Shown one piece after another: positions 57,845-64,000 of a stretch of DNA of 64,000 nt. Position 1 is the first letter of the stretch; every line of letters starts with the position of its first letter. This stretch comes from Paenibacillus jilunlii. Lineage in GTDB: Bacteria > Bacillota > Bacilli > Paenibacillales > Paenibacillaceae. Made by a program: the position numbers and the translations under genes. Under the pieces are notes generated by a model. The model worked only from the letters and a program-made list of their open reading frames with translations. It was not told the origin of the DNA and ran no database searches. The DNA lies in contig NZ_FNGM01000007.1 of NCBI RefSeq assembly GCF_900102965.1, positions 135,689 through 199,688 of the forward strand, given 5' to 3'.

Positions 57845-58783
57845 ATGAACATTACCAGATCCAAGACTATGAAAAAAATGATTGCCGTAACCACATTGTC
57901 GGCCACGCTGGGGATTGCAATGATGGGCGGCGAATATGCTCCACTAGTGAATGCTGCGGCAGCCAGTATCGTCACAAATGTTGGCAGTGTTTTCAAAATC
58001 AGCGACAGTCCGACGTTGAAAGATGTATTGCAACAAGGCTTATCCAGCGCACCTAATCAGGCGGTTACACATGATGGCGTGACGTTGATCTTAACTGACC
58101 TTATCTATGACGGCAACGAACTTGTGATGGGCATCCGGCAGGAAGGCGGCACTGTGAAGAAAGATAAAAATATCCTGGACACCGGCAAGTTGGACACTTC
58201 CGCAAACGGGAAAAAAATGTATTACAATACGTCCGTTAGCAGTCTGTCAGAAGACCCGGACGCAGCCTTGATTAGACTGTCAAAAGGAGTCGTCAAGCAA
58301 CAAATTACGGATGAATTTGAGCTGACGCTGAAGGCTTATGTCAGGGAAGTTGAGGAGCCGTTCATCTTTACCATTCCTGTGAAAAAAGTCGCCAGCCTCA
58401 TAAGCATAACACCGGGCACTACCAAAAAGAGCGGCAAATTCAGCTATACCGTAACCTCCTTTCAGATGACGCCGTTAACGATGCAGCTTCAAATAAGCTA
58501 TAAGGGTGAGTTTCCCGCAGCAGTCAAAAAGCATCACAAGCTGTTATATGACCTTGTAGATGAAAAAGGAAATGTATTCTCACCAAACGGCAGTGACAAT
58601 CAACCTTCAAAGACAGGGAAGGATGAACAGAACTACGGTTCTTTTGTAACTGTCCCCCAATCCATAACGATTAAACCTTTTATATATAAATTGGATGCTA
58701 AAGGCCAATTATTTAAGGACACCACAGGAAAGTGGGCGAAGTCTTATTATAAGGATTTGGAATTAAAGATATATCAACGTTAA
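57845..58783 (+). CDS. Exported DUF4179-like protein
   Basis: A 312-residue protein with a signal peptide (MKKMIAVTTLSATLGIAMMG) and a likely cleavage after VNAAAA. The mature part resembles DUF4179/DUF5643-type domains. LKDVLQQGLSSAPNQAVTHD, GVTLILTDLIYDGNELVMGI and a long beta-rich C-terminal half are typical of the extracellular part of ECF anti-sigma-like proteins. The usual N-terminal zinc-binding anti-sigma domain is missing, so it may be a stand-alone decoy or surface protein. GAGGAGTGAGTG precedes the ATG. Confidence 0.65.
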   Translation: MNITRSKTMKKMIAVTTLSATLGIAMMGGEYAPLVNAAAASIVTNVGSVFKISDSPTLKDVLQQGLSSAPNQAVTHDGVTLILTDLIYDGNELVMGIRQEGGTVKKDKNILDTGKLDTSANGKKMYYNTSVSSLSEDPDAALIRLSKGVVKQQITDEFELTLKAYVREVEEPFIFTIPVKKVASLISITPGTTKKSGKFSYTVTSFQMTPLTMQLQISYKGEFPAAVKKHHKLLYDLVDEKGNVFSPNGSDNQPSKTGKDEQNYGSFVTVPQSITIKPFIYKLDAKGQLFKDTTGKWAKSYYKDLELKIYQR

Positions 58784-58804
58784 CATTAGCAAACATGCAA
58801 TCAG

Positions 58805-58842
58805 ACGCTCGGGATTCGCTCCCCGGGCGTTTTTTTTTTTTT
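58805..58842 (+). terminator. Terminator of the DUF4179-like gene
   Basis: ACGCTCGGG pairs with CCCGGGCGT (one G-U), followed by twelve T. Confidence 0.9.
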
Positions 58843-58922
58843 GAAAAACAATCAAAATATATTGTAAAACGATATATTTTATGCTAAATTCAATGTAACA
58901 ACAATTAAACGAGGTGCATTTT

Positions 58923-59405
58923 ATGGAACGGGGAACAACACTTTTTTTAAAGGCAGCTGTGATTCTTATGGGCATTCCGGTTCTTGCTTTGTGTATATTT
59001 GCGGTGCCTGAGATCGCGGGTTTTGCAGCCGAATTGTATCCGGATATGACTTTTATTAAATATCTGGTATTTATCGACTTGTATGCGTCAGCGGTCCCCT
59101 TTTACATTGCGCTGTACCAGGCCTTCAGACTGTTAGGCTATATTGACAAGAACAAAGCTTTTTCGGAATTATCTGTGCGGGTCCTTAAGAATATAAAATA
59201 CTGTGCCGTTGTCATCAGCGGCTTGTATGTGGCAGGCCTGCCCCTCTTCTATCTCATGGCGGAGAAGGACGATGCTCCGGGCATCATCGTCATCGGTTTG
59301 GTCATCATTTTCGCCTCGCTGGTAATTGCCGTTTTTGCTGCTGTTCTCCAGAAGCTATTAAAAGAGGCCATCGAACTAAAATTAGAAAATGACTTAACAG
59401 TCTGA
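58923..59405 (+). CDS. DUF2975 family membrane protein
   Basis: A 160-residue protein with four hydrophobic segments (about 8-30, 45-65, 92-110 and 120-142), matching the DUF2975 (YoaS-like) family. DKNKAFSELSVRVLKNIKYC is the conserved cytosolic loop. GAGGTG lies 6 bp before the ATG at 58923. A small HTH gene starts 10 bp after its stop; the DUF2975-HTH pair resembles yoaS-yozG of B. subtilis. Function unknown; a membrane-tethered partner for the regulator is a guess. Confidence 0.82.
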   Translation: MERGTTLFLKAAVILMGIPVLALCIFAVPEIAGFAAELYPDMTFIKYLVFIDLYASAVPFYIALYQAFRLLGYIDKNKAFSELSVRVLKNIKYCAVVISGLYVAGLPLFYLMAEKDDAPGIIVIGLVIIFASLVIAVFAAVLQKLLKEAIELKLENDLTV

Positions 59406-59415
59406 GGTGAAGACC

Positions 59416-59631
59416 ATGGCGATTATAATCAATATTGATGTAATGTTGGCGAAACGAAAAATGAGCGTTACCGAGCTTTCCGAGAGGGTCGGCATCACGA
59501 TGGCTAATCTGTCCATTCTCAAAAACGGCAAGGCAAAGGCGGTTCGTTTATCCACTTTAGAGGCGATTTGCAAGGCTTTGGAATGCCAGCCTGGAGATAT
59601 ACTGGAATACAGAAGCGACGAAGAGACTTAA
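59416..59631 (+). CDS. XRE/YozG-type HTH regulator
   Basis: A 71-residue one-domain Cro/C1-type DNA-binding protein. The HTH includes VTELSERVGITMANLSILKN with the following VRLSTLEAICKALECQPGDI. These tiny regulators typically pair with a DUF2975 membrane protein, as here. The ATG at 59416 follows GAGGTGA. No operator was recognised. Confidence 0.85.
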   Translation: MAIIINIDVMLAKRKMSVTELSERVGITMANLSILKNGKAKAVRLSTLEAICKALECQPGDILEYRSDEET

Positions 59632-59674
59632 CGTTAACAAGCGGACATATGCTAATAGGGCACTATTGTTTAAC

Positions 59675-59730
59675 AAAAACAGCGGAAGCTTCGGACTCTT
59701 ATTCCCGTCCATGGCTGCCGCTGTTTATTT
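59675..59730. terminator. Bidirectional terminator
   Basis: AAACAGCGG (59677-59685) pairs with CCGCTGTTT (59718-59726), with A/T runs at both ends; it separates convergent genes. Confidence 0.75.
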
Positions 59731-59743
59731 TATGAAGATCAGT

Positions 59744-61102
59744 CTATTCCATTGGATGCTGCTTCACCTGCAGTGACACAGCACTTTTGGGTGCCATGCT
59801 GAAGGACAGCGGCTCCTCTCCCGGCAATCTTACCGCCACGGTCTCATGCTCTTCCCCGTCGTTGAACAGGACTGCCCCTACCGATCCGTCCAGGTTGCGG
59901 AAAGCAGCGGAAGTAACTGCGGGATGAGTGGAATTGGACTCCAGGCGCAAGGCCTTGGGCCGGATGACTTTGCTGAAATGAGCCAGCGCGTAATAGTCGA
60001 GCGTATACGTTAGCTCCCGGGTCTGCTGGTCGATCCGGACAATGCCGCGGCAGGTGCTTCTGCCGAAGCCCGGCACCGCCGGTCCGTTCTGTTCATCCAG
60101 TGCCATATTCCACAGGACGAACGATTTGCTGTGATTGCGCAGAATCTCTATCCCTGTGCGGATCACATTGGAGAAGGCCTGTTCAAACGGCGGAATCCAT
60201 TCGCCGCCGGAGCCTTCGGTGAAATGCACCTCTTTGTCTTCAAAAGCCTGCTTCACCCGGGACTGCGCCGGGGCTGTGCCGCCATACCAGTGCCAGGCCA
60301 CCCCGTCCACCGCTTCTCCGGCAGCCGCAAGCACGGCGAGCGGATAATCCGGCCGGTCCCAGTTATGGTCATAGCAGAGAATTTTGGCGTTGATCTTGTT
60401 CCTTACAAACGCAGGCTTCAGGTATTCCCGAACAAAAGTGGCCTGCTCTTCCGGCAGCATAAGCATTCCCGGATAATGAGGCGGTTCGAACAGCGGCTCA
60501 TTCTGCGGAGTGAAAGCATAAATAGGAAGTCCGTGCCCGGCGTACGCCTGAATGTACCTGACAAAATAATCGGCATACACTCCGTAATATTCCGGCTTCA
60601 GCTTGCCTGTGACCATCGACCCGCTGGTCTTCATCCAGCCCGGCGCGCTCCAGGGCGAAGCCATCAGCTTAACCGCCGGATTCAGCGCCACCGCCTGCTG
60701 CAGCAGCGGAATGATGTCGACTTCATCATGGGCGACAGAGAACCGGTTCAGTTCCATATCGGTTTCCCCTTCAGACAGATCATTATAGCTGTACACCGTT
60801 CTGGCGTAATCCGAGGCGCCCATCGGATTGCGCAAGACGGATAAGCCAATTCCGGCTGCCGGATCGAACAGCCTCTTCATCAGCTCCGTTCTTTGCTCCG
60901 GGTTCAGCACCCGGTTAATCAGATACGCCGCCGAATCGGTAAAAGACGCCCCAAAGCCATCCATCTCCTGGTAGGTTTGACTTTCGTCAATGGTAACGGT
61001 GACGGTCGCTTGCGCTGAACCGCCAACTTTCTGCTGCTCAGGCGGCTGCTCGATGAAAAGCTCGTTTTCACCTGTGGACCTGTACATGATAAGTTCCTGC
61101 AA
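59744..61102 (-). CDS. Glycoside hydrolase family 30 (glucosylceramidase-like)
   Basis: A 452-residue GH30 enzyme. The (beta/alpha)8 core begins with MDGFGASFTDSAAYLIN. The acid/base Glu202 is in TPQNEP and the nucleophile Glu296 in VHFTEGSGG. A beta-sandwich (about 375-450) with SNSTHPAVTSAAFRNLDGSV closes the structure. No signal peptide: intracellular. Glucosylceramidase, beta-1,6-glucanase or beta-xylosidase activities occur in the family. I keep the TTG at 61102 (GGAGGG at 8 bp); the ATG at 61087 (AGGAA) is possible. It may be the last gene of the second ABC operon. Confidence 0.87.
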   Translation of the reverse strand: MQELIMYRSTGENELFIEQPPEQQKVGGSAQATVTVTIDESQTYQEMDGFGASFTDSAAYLINRVLNPEQRTELMKRLFDPAAGIGLSVLRNPMGASDYARTVYSYNDLSEGETDMELNRFSVAHDEVDIIPLLQQAVALNPAVKLMASPWSAPGWMKTSGSMVTGKLKPEYYGVYADYFVRYIQAYAGHGLPIYAFTPQNEPLFEPPHYPGMLMLPEEQATFVREYLKPAFVRNKINAKILCYDHNWDRPDYPLAVLAAAGEAVDGVAWHWYGGTAPAQSRVKQAFEDKEVHFTEGSGGEWIPPFEQAFSNVIRTGIEILRNHSKSFVLWNMALDEQNGPAVPGFGRSTCRGIVRIDQQTRELTYTLDYYALAHFSKVIRPKALRLESNSTHPAVTSAAFRNLDGSVGAVLFNDGEEHETVAVRLPGEEPLSFSMAPKSAVSLQVKQHPME

Positions 61103-61185
61103 TGTGGTTTCCCTCCAAATGACTATTTATTTTAACTGTTATTTAGCTGTTCCATTCCCTTTCAAAAATCAGGTCGGAACACTCT

Positions 61186-61370
61186 CTGTTGCACTTTATA
61201 CAGCAGATACCCCTATAATCCACCGAAAAATAGTATCTATTGCACTCTGTACAGCAGAATTTCACAGAAAGGGTGCTTTAGAGATAAAATTCAGAAATCT
61301 GTTGCACCAAATACAGCAGAATGCGATTTGTCGCAAAAATTTGACGCTTTCTATTGCAGAAAGTGCAATC
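61186..61370. repeat. Family A four-unit repeat, copy 2
   Basis: A block of about 185 bp with the same four units as 52222-52405 in the same order, including the perfect ATTGCAGAAAGTGCAAT. It lies 129 bp past the stop codon of the second binding-protein gene and before GH30. The remaining parts of 61103-61498 have no gene. Confidence 0.7.
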
Positions 61371-61498
61371 ACTCAAGCTAAGGCGGTCACCTTATGTTCC
61401 ATAATCCTATAATTACACTCTGCTGATTCACCATTCTCCGGTTCATTCCATTCAGTGATAGAACAGGCCCTCCAAAGAGGCCGCATTTCCAACACAGC

Positions 61499-63139
61499 TT
61501 ACTTCAGCCCCAGCTTTTCCTTGTTCTTCTTCATCTTGTCCGTGCGGATTTCTACAATTTTATCCCATTTGTTATTATCCAGGAAGGTTTTGTAGTCGGC
61601 CAGGAGACGGTCAAAGCTTGCATCATCCTTGGAGCGGAGCATACTGACCATGGTTGTGTTCCACTGGGTGTTGATAGCGGTGAGGGCCCGCGCTTCCGGT
61701 GTCCCTTGGTCCGGATTGATATTCTCCAGAATAAAATGCGGCTTCAGCTTGCCTTTGCCCCATTCCTGCATCTGCTTGATGGATTCCGGAAAGGCATCTT
61801 CGCTCAGGGCTTTGTCGCGGTCATGTCCGAAGAACATGAATTCGCCCAGCCGGTAATCCTTTTTGAATTTGTCGGCATTGTTTAACTGCAGGTCCTTCAC
61901 CGCTGGCAGCAGCTCCACCTTGCCGTTCGCATTGATCTGGTAGGTTTCGCCTTCAATGCCGTAGTTCATCAGCTTCTGGCCTTCGTCACTGAGCAGGTAG
62001 GTGAAGATCTGCATGGCCTTGGCCGGGTCTTTGCATTTCTTGGTAATGAAGCTGATCATCCAGCCGGTAATCCCGGACTGGTTCAGCGTTGGCGCATGGC
62101 CGGCTGTGCTCTGCGGCCCGTCGATTGCGATGTATTCCTTCCCGGGGTTCGCACTCATAAAGATCTGCAGGTTCCCGCCCTGCTGAGGCGTTCCGTCAAG
62201 CAGCATGGTGGCGTATTTGCCGGATTTTACTTTTTCTTCAAAAGCCGTTCCGTCATCGGCAAAGCTGTCATCGCTGATTGCGCCGTCTCTGTACACGGCA
62301 TTTATCGTTTTCAGCCAGGCCAGATAATCCTCATCCAGATTGCGGTTGTAGAATCCGCCTTCCTTGGTTTCCATCGGCACGCCGATGAAATCCTGCAGCA
62401 CATCTCCCAGCGAGCCGGTGCCTTCACCGATGGAGTTGAAGCCGAACGGAATCAGCTCCGGAAACTTGGTTTTGATCTGGCCCATCACATTTCTGAACTC
62501 TTCCGGCGTGCCAGCCGCTGGGCTTCCGAGCGCTTCATAGACATCCTTACGGATCACAAAAGCAGTTTTAGCCGGGATGTTGCCGCTGTCATAATCCGCC
62601 TGTGTATTGGAATAGTTCGGATAGCCATAGGTTTTACCGTCCGCCAGCTGGAACCAGTTCAGCGTATCGGCAGCCGCCACTTTAGTGAAGTAAGGGTCAT
62701 ACTTCTCTGCAAGATCATTCAGCGGCAGGGCCCAGGTGGCAGCCTTCTGCACCACCGGCGAGTTGGAATCGAAGATCGTCAGCAAATCCGGCATGCCGCC
62801 CCCGGCAAAAAATGTGTTCAGCTTCGTATCATCTCCGGTGATGAATTTGATGTTGATGTTCAGATCCTCTTTGATTTTCTTCGTGACCACATCTTTGCCG
62901 AAATCGGTATTCCACCAGTCCGCATTCACGTACCAGGTCAGCTCTGTGGTTTCCTCTTTTTTGTCCAGCTTCCAGGCCGGAGTTTCAGCATCTACAGTGT
63001 AACGGCCCTCAATCGAAGGCAAATCCGTCTTGCCTGAGCCTGCCGAGTTGCCGCCACCGCCGCAGCCCGACATGACAAGTACAGCCGCCATCAGCACCGT
63101 ACAGAGCTTGAGTCCTTTTTTGCCATAAGTTTTATTCAT
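61499..63139 (-). CDS. ABC transporter extracellular solute-binding lipoprotein
   Basis: A 546-residue sugar-binding lipoprotein. The signal ends in VMSGC (Cys26), followed by a Gly/Ser linker. It is a large CUT1-type binding protein with ELTWYVNADWWNTDFGKDVV, NTFFAGGGMPDLLTIFDSNS and YLLSDEGQKLMNYGIEGETY typical of Paenibacillus LplA-like proteins. GAGGAGG precedes the ATG. It is downstream of an LplC-type permease gene, so the order differs from the first system. Partial Family B and full Family A repeats flank it. Confidence 0.93.
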   Translation of the reverse strand: MNKTYGKKGLKLCTVLMAAVLVMSGCGGGGNSAGSGKTDLPSIEGRYTVDAETPAWKLDKKEETTELTWYVNADWWNTDFGKDVVTKKIKEDLNINIKFITGDDTKLNTFFAGGGMPDLLTIFDSNSPVVQKAATWALPLNDLAEKYDPYFTKVAAADTLNWFQLADGKTYGYPNYSNTQADYDSGNIPAKTAFVIRKDVYEALGSPAAGTPEEFRNVMGQIKTKFPELIPFGFNSIGEGTGSLGDVLQDFIGVPMETKEGGFYNRNLDEDYLAWLKTINAVYRDGAISDDSFADDGTAFEEKVKSGKYATMLLDGTPQQGGNLQIFMSANPGKEYIAIDGPQSTAGHAPTLNQSGITGWMISFITKKCKDPAKAMQIFTYLLSDEGQKLMNYGIEGETYQINANGKVELLPAVKDLQLNNADKFKKDYRLGEFMFFGHDRDKALSEDAFPESIKQMQEWGKGKLKPHFILENINPDQGTPEARALTAINTQWNTTMVSMLRSKDDASFDRLLADYKTFLDNNKWDKIVEIRTDKMKKNKEKLGLK

Positions 63140-63171
63140 GTATTAGTCCTCCTCAAAGTTTTTAAATTTCC

Positions 63172-63266
63172 GATTTGGGTATTATCGTGACTATGGAGAA
63201 TGTTTGGACTTCCGGCCGCTGTTGTCTGCAGATTTCTTGATTTTTACCGTTTATATCGGTATACGC
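63172..63266. repeat. Family B repeat copy 3 (partial)
   Basis: GATTTGGGTATTATCGTGAC, then GAATGTTTGGACTTCCGGCC and TGTCTGCAGATTTCTTGAT, followed by a TACCG/CGGTA stem. It matches the left part of the 218-bp element at 49064-49281 and lies between permease and binding-protein genes. Confidence 0.6.
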
Positions 63267-63290
63267 TTTCATAAATCCCCCCTGTCACCT

Positions 63291-64000
63291 CTATTCCTTC
63301 ACCGCCCCCAGCATCATTCCGGAAATAAAGTACCTTTGCAGTATTGGATAGATCACAACAATCGGCAGAGTCGTAATGACAATCGTTGCGAGTTGAACCC
63401 CTTTGGTGGTCGTTTCGATGACTGCTGAGCCGCCTATGTTCTGCATGGACTGGGTCTGCGACTGGACGATGATCTCATACAGCTTCATCTGCAGCGGATA
63501 CAGCGCCTGATTGGTGATGTACAGCTTGGTGGTCATGAAATCATTCCATTGCCCCACCCCGTTGAACAAAGCAATGGTGGCCATGGCCGGCATTGACAGC
63601 GGGATGAAGATTTTCAGGAAAATGCGCCAATCGCCTGCACCGTCGATCTTGGCCGATTCCTCCAGGGATTCCGGGACATTGCGGAAAAAGTTCATCAGAA
63701 TTACGACATCGTAATAACTGAACAGCGCCGGAATAATGTACACCCAGAAGCTGTTAAGCAGACCCAGCGATTTGATCAGCAGGTAGGTTGGAATCATGCC
63801 CCCGGAGAAAAACATCGTAATGACACCCATGGCAACATAAAGCTTGCGGCCTTTTATGTATCTTTTGCTGAGCCCGTAGCCGATCATCGCGCAGAAAAAC
63901 ACATGGGTCATGACGCCGGCAAAGGTTTTGGAGATGGAGACGAGAAAGGACTGCCAGATCGTGTTGTCATTGAATACCGCCCGGTAATTTTCCAGGGAAA
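63291..64000 (-). CDS. Sugar ABC transporter permease, LplC type (partial)
   Basis: The coding frame is open to the right edge, so the N-terminus is outside the window; about 236 C-terminal residues are present. The segment just inside the edge (SLENYRAVFNDNTIWQSFL) continues smoothly into the rest. GGMIPTYLLIKSLGL, the EAA loop LEESAKIDGAGDWRIFLKIF and the ending QRYFISGMMLGAVKE match CUT1 LplC permeases. It is probably preceded by an LplB-like gene outside the window. Confidence 0.93.
   Translation of the reverse strand, partial: SLENYRAVFNDNTIWQSFLVSISKTFAGVMTHVFFCAMIGYGLSKRYIKGRKLYVAMGVITMFFSGGMIPTYLLIKSLGLLNSFWVYIIPALFSYYDVVILMNFFRNVPESLEESAKIDGAGDWRIFLKIFIPLSMPAMATIALFNGVGQWNDFMTTKLYITNQALYPLQMKLYEIIVQSQTQSMQNIGGSAVIETTTKGVQLATIVITTLPIVVIYPILQRYFISGMMLGAVKE

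Overview
The window is chromosomal DNA of a Gram-positive Bacillales bacterium, most probably Paenibacillus or a close relative. This rests on AGGAGG-type ribosome sites, moderate GC, YesM/YesN-type two-component regulators beside LplB/LplC-type sugar ABC transporters, many plant-polysaccharide glycosidases, a manganese catalase and abundant short structured intergenic repeats. There are 58 protein-coding genes I can support, one gene remnant, no rRNA or tRNA genes, no CRISPR array and no transposase. One gene runs off the right edge.

Layout. 0-5 kb: a MerR regulator and its likely target dehydrogenase sharing a palindromic operator, a TIGR00266 protein, a YitT-type membrane protein with a long structured 5' leader, and a Crp/Fnr regulator. 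4.9-10.6 kb: a tightly overlapping six-gene minus-strand operon. It holds an LRR protein, an ATP-grasp-like protein, an alkaline-phosphatase-superfamily hydrolase, two radical SAM enzymes and an adenylylsulfate-kinase-like protein. Its members match the uncharacterised STM4011-STM4015 families named after Salmonella genes; this is the best candidate for an undescribed pathway. 11.4-15.1 kb: the fructose operon fruR-fruK-fruA, with a phased array of repressor half-sites and a cre-like site. 15.5-27.5 kb: mixed housekeeping and hypothetical genes (AI-2E family transporter, Ung, RNase H with an apparent ATC start, TetR with a divergent lipoprotein, phosphoesterase, Mn catalase, AlkC-like repair protein, nitrilase-like protein).

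27.7-39.7 kb: a pectin and glycan region. It has a LacI regulator, uxaB-uxaA-uxaC for galacturonate catabolism, a rhamnogalacturonan acetylesterase-like enzyme and a sugar isomerase. A GH38 alpha-mannosidase with its own LacI regulator follows, bounded by two identical 14-bp palindromes. 40-44 kb: NAD synthetase, a GreA/B-type factor, a methyltransferase and an Rrf2 regulator. 44.5-48.2 kb: GH78 alpha-L-rhamnosidase with a divergent AraC regulator. 49.3-64 kb: the yjdI-yjdJ pair, a complete sugar ABC importer (binding protein plus two permeases) with a divergent YesM/YesN pair, a DUF4179-like exported protein, a DUF2975/HTH pair, a GH30 glycosidase, and a second importer cut by the window edge.

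The carbohydrate genes form a coherent picture: ABC importers bring in plant oligosaccharides, GH78, GH38 and GH30 enzymes trim them, and the Uxa enzymes feed galacturonate toward KDG. Local LacI, AraC and YesN regulators and probable CcpA sites give control. ABC importer ATPases are absent from the window, as is usual where a shared MsmX-type ATPase serves several importers. At least four families of intergenic repeats occupy the spaces between these genes, including a 218-bp element with perfect 17-bp terminal inverted repeats.
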